Shown piece by piece: positions 11,087 to 22,942 of a stretch of 64,000 nt of DNA. Under the pieces are notes generated by a model, which saw only the letters and a program-made list of their open reading frames with translations, ran no database searches and had not been told where the DNA came from. The DNA comes from Andrena cerasifolii (lineage: Eukaryota; Arthropoda; Insecta; Hymenoptera; Andrenidae): contig NC_135119.1 of NCBI RefSeq assembly GCF_050908995.1, positions 8,742,001 through 8,806,000 on the forward strand, written 5' to 3'. Position numbers and translations under genes: made by a program. How positions within the stretch are numbered: position 1 is the stretch's first letter; every line of letters starts with the position of its first letter.

Positions 11087-11612
11087 TAAAGGGGTCGATT
11101 CGGCAACATTCAGGTTTTTTTTCTCAGTAAATACAATGAATAACAATGCCAAACTTTTTTTTCATTTATTAATCTACTTGTAATGTATACGGAACAATTG
11201 TTTTAATACACTTGTAATTGTGTTTTTTCAATGTTATCTGGAGTTTAAAATCGCACCTTTAAAAAGACTGTGAAAGTGATTTCCGCTCACAGACTCAGCT
11301 GAAACAATAAAACCAAACTGACTCTTAATCATTATGAGTACCGCTATCGCAGGTGCCAGAAATAGCCACGTAAGTCAAAATTTAACAAAATTGCGCGCAT
11401 TCAAACTTCAAGAAAGAATGGAAAATTTCGAAACTTGAAGTTTGATTGAAAAAAAAACACAATTAAAAGTGTATTTAAAAAATTGTTCCGTATACATTAC
11501 AAGTAGCTTAATAAATGAAAAAAAAGTTGACATTGTTATTCATTGTATTCACTGAGAAAAAAGCCTGAATGTTGCCGAATTTTGGGGCGTGATTGCCAGA
11601 ATGACCCCTTAA
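11087..11612. mobile_element. TTAA-type MITE with deleted left end
   Basis: Arms contain TTCGGCAACATTCAGG on the left and CCTGAATGTTGCCGAA on the right, then ACATTACAAGTAG and CTACTTGTAATGT inside. The right end is CAGAATGACCCCTTAA, matching the element at 26843-27571. The left end lacks part of that sequence (TAAAGGGGTCGATTCGG), which suggests an internal deletion. Confidence 0.65.
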
Positions 11613-12258
11613 GTGAGAACATAAGAAAATTGATCTATGAATAGTACAATTATAGCGAATATCGAGTACAATGGATAGAAGTAAATGTATAAATCCAATA
11701 TGTGGATGAAAATATAAAATCAAATGGTTTCGTACTAATTGAGCCATAATATTAAGCAAAAAGACATTTGCTATTTAAGTCAGTACGACAAAATACAAAT
11801 CTTAAGAAGATCGATTGCATTTAGTGATGATTTATAAGAGTACAAATGTTTGTAGTGCTGAATACCTAAAACAGAGATCGTGGTTGTTAGACTGAATCAC
11901 TATTTCTGCGTGAAGCTTACAGAAACGGAAAATTTAATTTGCACATTGTGCATTGCCATCGATATTAAATTGGACTCCTTTACGCGAATATCAATGATTT
12001 GAAATAAATAACTGCGACAGTACGAATACTTCTGCAACTTACTGTAGATAAAAACAGACATATATATATATATATTTATAACATTCATATGTCGACGCAT
12101 AAAACTTTCCGAACATCATAAGTTATTGCAGCTGATCTTAGTACGTAAAAACTTAATTTACAATATTTAAGAGAAAAAAAAAACAATAGTATAAAAGCTT
12201 TTGTTGTTCCCACACATTAAAATTTATACTTTAATGAGTATTCGCTATATGCACAGAA
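11613..12258. other. Hsl 3' flank
   Basis: AT-rich sequence after the Hsl stop codon, with a TATATA run at 12061-12077. It probably contains the Hsl 3' UTR, but no exact minus-strand AATAAA is obvious close to the stop. No gene is seen on the plus strand. Confidence 0.35.
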
Positions 12259-15200
12259 TTATAATGCCAGCAGCTCTTGTATTCTTTTGATGCATAAATC
12301 TGATCCTTCGCTGGCTTCTTTCGAGACCTATAAATTAACATCGAGCTGTTGAGTGGTACGGAATTTTTATAGTATTTATTTGACAAGGATGCTTCGTTTA
12401 CCATTGTTAAATTAAGAAATCCGTGCGGTAAACCGGGCAATATGTCAAGCGTGACTACTACATCGAGCAATCGAAGCTTTCTTGCGAACATGACAGAATC
12501 GTCGAGGCACGGATCGAGCTGTAATGTCTACGAAAAAAAATGGTGAAATATCAAGTACTACGAATGATTACGAACATGAGGTAAAAAGTAATCAATGATT
12601 TACCAGCATAGTAACAGGTGGTAATTGTGCTAAAAGATTATCTGGTGCAAGATAGGGGCTTAAAAATGGATCCCTGGGCACCGTGAAGATGAACTCTTCT
12701 AAAGGGCTCCTTATGTTCTCTATGTCAAGTTCCCTGGATTCTCTATGCCTTCCTCTAAGAGACCAACCAAAGAAAGACCATGGTCTCTCGCCGCTTGAAA
12801 CATCATTTTCTACACCGTTAGTGTCGTTTTTAATGTACGTTGAAGCATTTATACCGGCATTTCGATATAATTCCAAGAATCTTTTAATATATTCTTGAGA
12901 TTTCCCTTCTTCCTTTGGATGCTCCGTCCCTACTGCGTTAGAGAGTATTATTGAAAATTATTTAAAAGTGAGTAAATCGTTGAAGGGTTAATGAAACTTA
13001 GATTCTACGAAATAAATAATTTGGTATTATCTTCTAAGAATATCTTTTTCGTATATTTACTAGGGCTGTTCGAGTGCTCGAATATTCGGGCGGCTCGAAA
13101 AATCCGGGTAGCTCGAATGTTTTCGGGCGGCTTGAAAAATCCGGGTAAAATCGGCTCTCTCTTTATATAATAGTATAGATATATAATACGCATAGAGTCT
13201 GAAATATAACAGCTGTGCTATCTTTCCTGCCGAGCGTCGCACTCGAAAACAATTCACAAAACATAGTTTTGCAAATTCTTGCAGACCGATCATGTGATTA
13301 AAAAAAAACTAGAAAGTCTCTACTTTCCGTACATTCAACCCTTGTTGCGTGGAGCGACGTGGAACATACAGTAAAACACTGTTTTAATAGCCATTTTATG
13401 TTAGGTGAGTCAAGTGTGGCTCGAAATTTTTTTTAAAATTCCACAGAAAACTCAGAAATTACAGGAATAAACATAATGTTATAACTGATAATTATAGTTA
13501 AGGTACAATACTGTCGTTTTGTTCTTTTTCCTTTATTGAATTAGTCATACTTTTATTTTATTGATATTTTTAGTGAAATAATAATCTGTGATACGAATCA
13601 GGTTTGTTTCTAACAATTTGAACCCAATACCGCGAAAAAATAATTTTGTCCAGCTAGCATGTAGTATACTCGAACCACTGTGCGCTCGGAAGAACCGGAT
13701 AGCCCGAATTGCTTCGGGCCAAACACCCGTTTCCAAGTGAGTACTGATTAATTTATAATGAAGTTTACTTATTAAAAGAATTTCTAACTACTTTCAAACC
13801 CCTCGGGCTTGTGCGAACTTCGCACTACTCATGTTTTCCTCGTATCTAGTGTGCGAATATAAATTTTTGGAGGGTGTATTTTTGCGCAATATATAGTGCT
13901 TATTTATCCGGTTCTTCCGGGCGGCCCGAAACGTTTCGGACTACCCGGATTTTTCAAACCGCCCGAAAAAGTTCGAGCTACCCGGATTTTTCGGGCCGCC
14001 CGGATTTCACGGGTATCCGGCCCGGCCCGGTCGGTCGAGCCGAGCCAGGCTCGGCTCGCTTTATTCGAGTACCCGACCAGCTCTAATATTTACCATCAAC
14101 TTCTGTTAAACTAACAGAGTTCAATGTAGAGTCAGATGGTAGGGATGCCAATTTATGTGCGTCATTTGTTTCATCTCCATTAGGGCTGAGAGCCAGTGCT
14201 ATTAAATCGCTTTCGCTTACTTCTGCGAAAGACTCTGTGTCCGATTTTGTAGATTCACCAGTGTCAGGTTGTTTTTCTCTGAAAATCCAATAGAACGAAC
14301 ATTAGTATGTCACAGTACTATTTATAAACAAAGCTCACTTTCGTAGATGCAATTTACTTGGTAGCTTTCTTATTATTCGACGCTGCGTATGCTTTCAAAC
14401 AGCGTATAAGAAATCCCATAGGCAATAATGGATCTGTAACACAGAGTAACCGCGAAGGCGACAATACAAAATCAACAAATACTGGGGTATACGCCATAAA
14501 CAGTCCATCTGGTTTTCTAATATTCAATTGTATACATTTCAAAGTAACTCCTAAATTTAAGTTTGCCCCAGCAGAGTCACCTACGGAGAAGTTAAGTCGT
14601 ATAAATTACACGTACAGTATTGTGAATTTATCAAGAAAAATGGCACAATCCAATTGCCAACATCTTACCAACAAGGAGTACTTTCTTCCCTGTGCTCCCA
14701 AGCAACGTACTCGCATGATTTAAAGCCCACGCGTACGCGTACAGCACTTCTTCGAGTGCACGAGGGAATGGAGCTTGAGGCGCCAAACTGTAATCTATGC
14801 TTAGAATGGGCACACCAATATTAGTAGCCCAGGCACGCAAGTATGTCTCGTGGGACAATGAAGTCTGCGCTACGAAACCTCCGCCGTGACAATGAATTAT
14901 CAGTTCGTCCGACAATCCAAGTAGTTCTCCTCCAACTCCCGCTGAACCTACCTGCAAGAAGCATGTGCTGCACAGGAGTGAAATCAATGCCTGGCAAGAA
15001 TCTCTTCTTAATCAGACGAAAGCAATGAGTGAAAATACCGTTTGCACTAACTGTACAAAGCGATTAGATTCCATAAATTTTGTATCTCTTTACCATTCCC
15101 AGGCGGCGCTTAGAGCTGAATAGTCTAACATGTATCGGCTTCTTTCCGATATGACTGTTCGGTATCGGAATAGACACTATCGTCCCATCTAACGCGGGGA

Positions 15201-17184
15201 GCGTTAATTCCTCTGGTGGAACGGAGATTATTTGATTGATTGCCAAAGAAGGAGATGCTATGGTTGGTAACCTGCGCGCTATGTCTGATAAATGTGAATC
15301 GTACACGTTAGAATAATAAGGAAATGTTACACTTGCCGTTCCAATTAAAAGCAATGTCTTACCAGTCTCGTTGAGAAACCAAAAGGCCTGGCAAAATGAA
15401 ATATCGGCGCTCCGGGACACATCGACGATACGGCGTGCCCTTACCTCAGGGTCTAACATATACTTAACAGAATTAGCACATCGTGCCAGCAATGTTCCAT
15501 TAGAATAGAACGCTTCGCTAAACGTGGCCATACAAACAAGTATGGTTTTTAAAACAGGTTTCAGGTTATCATAAAACTGGAAGCAATATATTTTGTTAAA
15601 ACGATTGCCGGCTAGTTTAGACCTTACATCGCTACCGTTAATACCTGAAATCCTAAGCACCTGCCGTAAAAGCAATATTGGTTGATGCTATCCACTTTAT
15701 TCAAAATTTCATAGGGGTCTCGATCGTCCCCGATAAATAGAGATGGTCTTCCATCGTTCATCTGTTCGCTCCATGAGAACAGAGTTTGTAAGTGCTCGAA
15801 GCAAGTGTATAAGGACGCTAGTAATTGCGAACAAGCTTCTATTTCCCTGTAAACATATATGTTTGTCAACGCAGATTACACAACACAGATCACTATAGGG
15901 TCATTCCATGCCAACTCGATGTCTCGTATACTTAGAAATCTGATTATTATATAAAAAAAAAGTCATTGCCCAAAAACCGAAAAAAAAAATTTCTACAGCT
16001 ACAGATTTTATCACAAAAAATTAATGCTTCGCTTGGCACAAAGTTTGTATTAAATAAATTAATTTGTCAATTATATTTAAAATCTGTTTTTTCATTTATA
16101 CGAGTTTTGTGCAAATTAGACAGGAATGAAGAATTAGTTAAAGTTTTCTTGTGTTTTTGATAAATATTATCAACATTATTCCTAGAATATAAATTTTGTA
16201 ATATTTATTTTCAATTTCTCGAGAATTCTCAAGAAGTATGATCTCATTTCTGATTTCTCGAGAAAGAAAAAATATCGAGAAATCCGGAATACTAGTAATA
16301 GCGAAGCGTCCGCGCGAACCGCCGTATTTACCACCCCACTGCGACGTTAATAGAAGCCGCACCACCCCGGGGATAGGTTTATTTTGTAGAAAACACTTTT
16401 TTTCGGATTTTTAAAATCGCGACCTCGAGCCCGAATTTGCAAAATAAAAATCTATTCACAATTTGCAATATTGCAAAATTAATTTTTCGATCTGGAAAAA
16501 AATGTATTCAGCAAGGCCGATCCTTCCAGATTAAAATGCCGCAAGATTCAACTAAATCCGACAAATAGTTTCCGAGAGAAAAATTCATAAGTACAACCTA
16601 TTTTCACGAAAATGGGCAAAAATCGCAAAACTCAAGGCCCTGTATTTTTTAAACAAACTGGAAGTCGATAAAATGGTGAATTAAACCCCCCCTAGTTTTA
16701 CGAGGACTACAACATATTCAAGTTTGAACAAAATCCGAGACATCAAAGGGGAAGAAACCAATCGAGCTGGCGTGGAACGACCTAATATTCAAGAATTTTT
16801 TAAACAAGGAAACCACGATGATTACCTCATTTGGTAACTTTTACGAAAGAACATAGAATCCTTTTGGCAATATATGTGGTGGCAGACGGAGCGCGAGTAT
16901 ACGATACATTTATCTATTAGAACTAGGAAACTTCTGTAGCCATTGCCAGGTGTTTGCTCATCGAAATCAAACATCGGCGCTATCCTACTAATTTCTTTGT
17001 ATAGTGGCTGTAATTGCTCTAAATGATCCAACATCGCCATAAGCGCGGCTCTGATTCTAACGCCATTCTCATCTTGGTGATTCATGAAGTACTCAGCATT
17101 GGCCTGACATAATTCCCGCAATGCTCCCCATTGCAAGGGTTCAAAGTCTTCGAACGGTCTGTCGAAGTCATCATTGAGAGACAT
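12259..17184 (-). CDS. Hsl: Hormone-sensitive lipase
   Basis: Ten coding exons: 17184-16826, 15846-15645, 15576-15363, 15284-15094, 14951-14669, 14580-14358, 14278-14094, 12932-12604, 12527-12402 and 12327-12259. The phases add up to 726 residues. The N-terminal HSL domain is seen in FDFDEQTPGNGYRS and CFYGRCLGFQ. The alpha/beta hydrolase has the oxyanion motif HGGGFVAQTS, the nucleophile motif GDSAG (Ser), LDPCLDDS (Asp) and GLPHGF (His). Exons 7-8 encode the regulatory insert, rich in Ser, Thr, Asp and Glu. The enzyme hydrolyses diacylglycerol, sterol and retinyl esters at lipid droplets. The last exon (VSKEASEGSDLCIKRIQELL) follows a 74-bp intron that is open in the reading frame, so a simple ORF call would give a wrong C-terminus. 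The chosen ATG follows an in-frame open stretch reaching the 5' edge of the exon at 17260, so an upstream coding exon is possible. Confidence 0.93.
13061..14085. mobile_element. hAT element at the Hsl exon 7 splice donor
   Basis: The ends read TAGGGCTGTTCGAGTGCTCGAATA on the left, and the right end in complement reads TAGAGCTGGTCGGGTACTCGAATA (19-20 of 24 shared). Perfect 8-bp duplications ATATTTAC flank it at 13053-13060 and 14086-14093. GC-rich CCCGGATTTTTC and CGGGCGGC blocks lie at both ends and an AT-rich middle has no transposase. The right duplication is exactly the first eight bases of the minus-strand intron (GTAAATAT). Confidence 0.9.
15896..16784. mobile_element. Inverted-repeat element in Hsl intron 1
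   Basis: The left end TAGGGTCATTCCATGCCAAC pairs with the right end, whose complement reads TAGGTCGTTCCACGCCAGC; both continue with TCGAT. It lies wholly between the exons at 15846 and 16826. It contains the 350-bp dispersed repeat described separately. No convincing target duplication was seen. Confidence 0.65.
15960..16290. repeat. Dispersed repeat, copy 1 (partner at 63505-63862)
   Basis: CTACAGCTACAGATTTTATC through ATCGAGAAATCCGG recurs at the far end of the window with high identity, including GCTTCGCTTGGCACAAA (GTTTCGCTTGGCACAAA in the partner), CGAGTTTTGTGCAAATTAGA and TATTCCTAGAATATAAATTT. Both copies are in the same orientation. It has no coding potential and is probably the internal part of a mobile element. 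Confidence 0.85.
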
Positions 17185-17260
17185 CTGAGCTGCTTCTCGC
17201 TTAACCGTTTGACGATAAATATTTAACCAACTATGGTACAACAAAGGACGACTATTGATC
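17185..17260 (-). other. 5' part of the first recognised Hsl exon
   Basis: The acceptor attgttgcag precedes GATCAATAG at 17260. The 76 bases up to the chosen ATG are open in frame. They are either 5' UTR or coding sequence continuing from an unrecognised upstream exon. Confidence 0.5.
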
Positions 17261-17315
17261 CTGCAACAATTAATTCTTATATTATCGTACCTCTGGTCGA
17301 CACGAGTTTCTATTA

Positions 17316-17469
17316 GCGAATTCGGTACCTCGCACTGACTCTGCACTGGTGCCAGAAAATCACTTGGATCGGTTGTTTCTGATAGAAAGGAAGATAGCTC
17401 TGAAAGTATCAACCAATCCAAGTCATTTTTTGGCAACAGTGTGGAGTCAGTACGAGGTACAGAATTCGC
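17316..17469. repeat. Inverted duplication upstream of Hsl
   Basis: Two 53-bp arms (17316-17368 and 17417-17469) are about 85% complementary, for example GAATTCGGTACCTCGCACTG against CAGTACGAGGTACAGAATTC. The spacer also pairs partly (GGTTGTTTCTGATAG). It lies in the first intron or 5' flank of Hsl. It could be a small palindromic element or a local inverted duplication. Confidence 0.7.
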
Positions 17470-18836
17470 TATATGTTATTAACATTTTATATGATAAAAT
17501 TGTAGCAGAGATACTGCTACTTGTCAACGGACAAACGTTTGAAATTCTGACAGAACGTAGTACCGAAAAGGATCAGACAGTAGTTTGTGATTAACGGTAA
17601 TACCTTTTAAGTTCATGGTGTTAATTTAAATAAGGTTAACAAATTTGCGATGCACGGAATGCTTCGGAAATATTCGTTCTTGACGATTTGCACTACATCA
17701 TGCCTATTTCTCAGAAGATCACCGCACGTTAGAAACCAAGCTACGCGTCACTCTTTATTTTGGATTTGACATTTCTCAGATACCTATTGTCGCCGCCATA
17801 TTGTTTTCCCGATCGATATCAGTGATATATATGGGAATAGTGATATCATATCACTATCGTGGCAACAAACCACGCGCTATTTACGAATTAAATCCTGTTG
17901 TGTCATTCAAGTTTTTTTAGCAACTAACTATCTGACTGATAACGAGTCGCGGATAACCGCAAGCTAAATTGAATCAAATTGAATGCCGCGGACTAAACGG
18001 GAAATGACAAGAACCTCTATGAAGTTCCCATGAAAATTTCTATTCGATCTCTTAAATTAAATTTTGTTTCTTTTAAATCTTTTAAATTTGATGCTTATAA
18101 AAACAATTCTTCCTGTTGTTTGTCGCCAATTCTTCAATTACAATTCGCGGCTCAATGACCTACACAGATTCTCGTTTATTCAGAAATTCTATTTTCTAAT
18201 TGGTACTATTAATGAGCAACCGCGTCTATGTTAATGAATAAGCTACTTAATTATTGCAACACTTACCAAACGTGTGCATACTCTGATACTCCACTGTTTG
18301 CAATGATGACTACACATACAGAACTGAAATAGAACTAGCGCAGCGGTGAAGAAGCATTTTGCCAGACTGATGGAAATGGACAAATAATAAGTTCTAGTTC
18401 CGCGATCATCATTACTTCGCGGGCCGTCGGCCAGCCGCGTCGGACGGCTCAATCATGCAAAGATATGTAATTGAGATATCCATTAACGAAAGGATGCTGT
18501 CCAAGAATTTTATCACGCACGATTTTTTGTTCCCGTTAGTTAAACACACTTTTTCCCAGCTATACATAAACAGCAAGTGTTAATGACTCATAAAAATACA
18601 AACTGACATTTCCTCCTTTGCTGTCCCAAAGTTACTTCGATTAGGAATCGTATTTTCAAGCGAAAATTTTCGTTCCAAATGCAACACGAAAGTTATTACA
18701 TTTCCAAAGAAATGTTAACACGCAAAAATCCCCAAAATGATCGGTAGATGGTTTTAAGCGCAGCGGAACAATCTCCCTCCACCGTCCAGCGACTTGTTGG
18801 CAAGAAGTGACTCAGGGCGCTAGTGGATCTTTGTAA
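17470..18836. other. Region between the Hsl 5' end and the Appl 3' end
   Basis: No coding exon recognised. GTGATATCATATCACTATCG near 17846 is a local palindrome. This interval should contain the Hsl promoter and any 5' UTR exon, because the next gene (Appl) ends about 1.6 kb away on the same strand. Confidence 0.4.
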
Positions 18837-18846
18837 TTTATTTATT
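18837..18846 (-). terminator. Candidate distal polyadenylation signal of Appl
   Basis: TTTATTTATT on the plus strand gives overlapping AATAAATAAA on the minus strand, about 4.0 kb after the Appl stop codon. A nearer AATAAA lies at 22037-22042 (minus). Either or both may be used. Confidence 0.4.
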
Positions 18847-20496
18847 GATAAGTAAAATTACATATATCCACAAACACAATACGTTCTTTCACGGAGTGTA
18901 TTAATGCGATAAAATTTGTGAGTGGCGAGGAGAAATCCTTGTGATGGAGAAAGAGGGAGATGAGGAATTATTAGTTTTTATCCGCCAGTTAGTAACCTCT
19001 CTACGCGTCGAAGATCGGTCGCAGAAGCGTTCTATTAGCGAGCGTGTGTAGTTTTCGATCCTACCTAATTCAACAACAACACAAAAACCAATCCAGCTGT
19101 TCCCACGATTCGAGCCGCGTGTCTCTGTTCCTACATGTCATTTTCGTTCGTCGCTACGCCAGACGGCCGTCGCTAAAAGCGTCGGTTCTATCATCGATTG
19201 CAGACGCTAATTCCTTCGAGCGTACGATCGATCGTTTTCCGCCAAGTCAGCGGGATCTTTGTGAGAAGCTTCAGCTGTCGATGAAAGAACCAATGCTGGA
19301 CGCATGACCAGAAGAGACTGTAATCAGTGATATCGGGCGGAGCTTTGATTCGGCAGATGATCGAAAACTATATAATACAGAGCTTTGTATAGGCATACAC
19401 ACCGACGCGACGTCAGTACCGCACGTGGAATCGTCAACCGTGAAAATTTTCATACGTGACGGCGATCGATGGTTCGTGTTAAAGGCGATGGTAATCGTAA
19501 GAATAGACATTGTAATATACCGAAATAACTGCAAAAATAAAGTTTAGTTCCGTTATTATTCCCATTCGCCAACATCTATAATCCGATTCACTACGCAAAG
19601 GACGTATTTATTTTCTTTTGTTCCTTTCCCTTTCCTCACTTCTCACGTGTCGCCTCCCTTTCTTTTTTTTTTTTTCTCTTTGTTTGTTTCTGTTGTTCGT
19701 TAAGCTAGGTTAATTACCTCGGTAAATATTTATTACCTCTTTACAAAAATCAATTCTTAAACTTATACAGGGTGGCTCGACGCAAATTCACAGTATCTTG
19801 AAGGTGGCAAAGAGGGGCGCTGTGTTCGTCACCGAACGAGCTTGCTAGAACTGATATGCTTCGAGGGGGCGTTTAAGCTAATGTCGAGATAGCCTTTAAT
19901 GTCCCCTGCGATTAAGTCGAAGAGGCTGACGTCTTATAATTGCTGCGCGAAGCACGCTCGCTTCGACGCTGCGTCGAAGCGATACGTTTTCTTTCTCCCT
20001 TATGCGCCCGCGAGTTTTTCGCAATAACGCCAATAACTCTGAACCCGCGTGCACGCTCGAAAGATGGGACGCGAGATGAATGGTGGCAAGGTGCTGTTCG
20101 CATCATTATCCATTGACAAATATAACGTATGATGAACAGCGGATCCGTCAACGTAGGCCAATCATTATCTCTCGTCGCGTACCATCTTTATTATCGTTTT
20201 TGGTAATTTCTTTTTACAATGGGTAGAAATCACGGAAATCACGGGGATCACGCGGATATCGGGGGGGGGAGGGGGGGGGGAGGGAGGGGCGCGACATCGC
20301 TGCTGAAAGAATAGATTAGCGTTTACACTTAAACGACGAAGATCCTCAACATCTGTGAATCCGTATCAAGTCAGATTTATACGCGACGTGTCAATGTTTC
20401 ATTTTCCCTCGTTTTAACGACTATATACGCTATAGGTACATAATTGTATAGTTAATTTGATAGGTGTACATGTATTATGTATATTGTTCATATATT

Positions 20497-20612
20497 ACAC
20501 ACGCACACACACACACACACACGAACATATATATTTATATATATATATAGATATTTATATTATTATTTATTATTATTTATTATTATTATTAATATTATTA
20601 TTATTATTAACG
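20497..20612. repeat. CA, TA and TTA microsatellite cluster
   Basis: ACACACAC run, then ATATATAT, then TTATTATTA-type repeats in succession. Confidence 0.85.
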
Positions 20613-21869
20613 TATTGATGCTATGCTTTTGTTGTATTCATAGACATATAGTTAATCGCTATCATTTTTTTTCTTTTTAATATATCTAAAATAATATTTT
20701 TAACACTCAGCGATGCGCGAATGTGTGTGCCTGTGTGTACTTCGTGTCGGCTCGTCCTTCTACCAGAGTTGCGTGAGACAGTCCGCTGTTCGCTAAGAAA
20801 ATCAGGAAGGCAGCTGGTTTACGTGCGCTTAGGAAATCCACGGACAATCGACGGCCCCCGGTGTTTGTTTTTTTTTTTTTGCGCATTTTCTTAATTTATT
20901 TCAACAAAATTAACCGTTAAAACAGAACCAACCCCCTAGAGATAACGTACAGATACAGGTTTCGCAAGCGGCGGGCAAACTTACGGGTAATCTTAACAAT
21001 AAACGGCATCTTAATATCGTTATCGATTTAAAACTTGCGCGACCGAAAATCCTCGTAATTCTACAGAACGTATTGTTACCCGCGCACCGTTAAACGGCGC
21101 GCATGTCGCGGAATAAAGTCTAACGAAAACGTGCGGCGTTCATCGAAACAAGTGAAAGCTGTGCTTTCCCACGCGACCCTGGCCAAAGCTCGGCCTGCTA
21201 CCATCTGACCATATACAAATATATAAGCATTAAACGTGTAATATATTATCGTCATCATATATAATTAATATCCTAAGATAGTTATTGTATAAACCATCTT
21301 TCTCCGAGAAAGGGGAGGGGGGTGAACAAAAGAGGGGGGTTTGGGAGGGGTGTGTGTGTGGGGGTGGGGGGGGGGTGAGAGGAAATCAAATAGAAGAGGA
21401 TAGAAATGCTTGCTTTCCTCAACAGTCGCCACTTATTCGACCCAAATCGGAGGTACTAATTGCCACTCAAAAAAACTCCCTGTTAAACTGTTCCTCTTAT
21501 TCGGCAGCCTCGGCGTGACCCTTTCGATCCGTTCGCTTCTAAAACGACCGGCGCCCGGCCGAGTCGAACAAGGCTGCTGAATATTTTCCGTGCATACGTT
21601 CGGACAGCACCTCGATAAGATAGTGGGCATCTCGTATGGAATGATAAAATATCTTGCTTCTCGTTAAAGAGTTTTCGATACGTTAGTGATCTGAATTTCT
21701 CTTAAGTATAAAGTTGTATAATCTGAGTAGACGTTAAGTACTGAAAAGGTCGCTGAAAAAAATCAGGCAGTGGGAATTCGAACGGAGATGGAAAAACAGC
21801 TGCGTCACGAAGGTGAACGTGCATCGGTCGCCGTTCTGATATTTCTCAGAGTGTTCCCGCAGCATACAC

Positions 21870-21870
<1 letters not shown>

Positions 21871-21918
<48 letters not shown>
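21871..21918. repeat. CT microsatellite
   Basis: Uninterrupted TC dinucleotides for 48 bp; (GA)n on the Appl sense strand. Confidence 0.95.
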
Positions 21919-21922
<4 letters not shown>

Positions 21923-22831
21923 ATTGCTACGTAACAGTTATGCACGCTGTTCGTTTTATAACGCCGCCGCTGCCGCTGTGCAAGCTGCTACCGCTGATAT
22001 TCCTTCTTCGTATATTATCTTAAGCTGCGTCTGCCTTTTATTGCCATTGGCTGCCTCGAAAAATATCAGAAGTGAAAAAGAGTACAGCAAAGAGCGCAAC
22101 AGCACACACACGCGTCGAATGCTTCGCTTACGAGACGCGCGGTTCTTTTCAGCGCGTTCGCATTCTCGGCCGCCGAAATCAACAAATTCGTAGGAGATAT
22201 AGTCCACAGCCTTCTGTCTGAAGGGTAAGTATGTATCGCGTTAACGTTAGTGATTAACCGTTTCTTCTCTCTTTTTTTTCTCTTTTCTTTTTTTATTGTG
22301 AGCGCTCCTTCCTGCGTTTCCGTTTTCTTCTTCTTTCTCAGTAACATGTATGACAACGAAACGAAAACAACGTGTATGAGATACTTCCGAAGACGATTCA
22401 CTCGTTTCCCATAAATATGGCACATTGGCGTGTTGTTTTCCTTTCACATTGTCTCGTAGATAAACCTGACGTGCTACGAGTATTGCTGAATGAGACTCGT
22501 ATCGTTTCTATCTACCAGATGTCGTATGAACATTGCTTTATACATATATCATAGAGCATTTAAGGTATGGTCGTGGTACGTCGTAAGCTTACACGCAGAC
22601 GTCACATAATGATACTGTATCGCAACACCTATCACCCTATGGACAGATTTTATCCCGCGTGCCGCTAGGGCACGGGTTTATATACCTTCGAATCTTCGGA
22701 AGAACCTCGGACCTGAAAGATATATCTTACACTAACAAAATACATACTATGAGATTCTTGAAGGACATACGCGAATAACGGACAATTAAGACCAGTTTCA
22801 AATAAAACTCCTGTAGACCGAGGTGACTGAA

Positions 22832-22942
22832 TTATTCTTTGACCTCGAAGTATTTGTATGTAGGATTTTCATATCCGTTGATCTGCATGTTTGCTACATG
22901 TCGCTCCTCTGGCGTAGCCGCTTGATCCACTTCGATGAAACC
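22832..22942 (-). CDS. Appl: Appl last coding exon: cytoplasmic tail
   Basis: Starts GFIEVDQAATPEERH after the acceptor attgaacag and ends NGYENPTYKYFEVKE then TAA. The NPTY signal binds PTB-domain adaptors. The first part resembles vertebrate APP (VTPEERH) rather closely. Confidence 0.95.
   Translation of the reverse strand, partial: GFIEVDQAATPEERHVANMQINGYENPTYKYFEVKE

Larger units (their letters stand above)
18847..22831 (-). other. Probable long 3' UTR of Appl with microsatellites
   Basis: About 4 kb after the Appl stop codon lack coding potential and recognisable transposon ends, unlike the introns. It contains a G-run block (20261-20288), a CA repeat (about 20497-20522), TTA-rich tracts (20560-20612) and a pure CT repeat (21871-21918). 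A long neuronal-type 3' UTR would fit, but only position supports this. Confidence 0.45.

Noticed and set aside
12231..12401. Extended Hsl C-terminus without the last intron
   Set aside because: The 12402/12327 splice restores a C-terminus like the rest of the family, and the extended tail has no similarity.
17261..17436. Upstream start for Hsl at 17436
   Set aside because: The frame crosses a strong acceptor (attgttgcag) and runs into the inverted duplication; the encoded residues look non-conserved.
21734..21922. Minus-strand frame with an Arg-Glu repeat
   Set aside because: It is the CT microsatellite read in translation.
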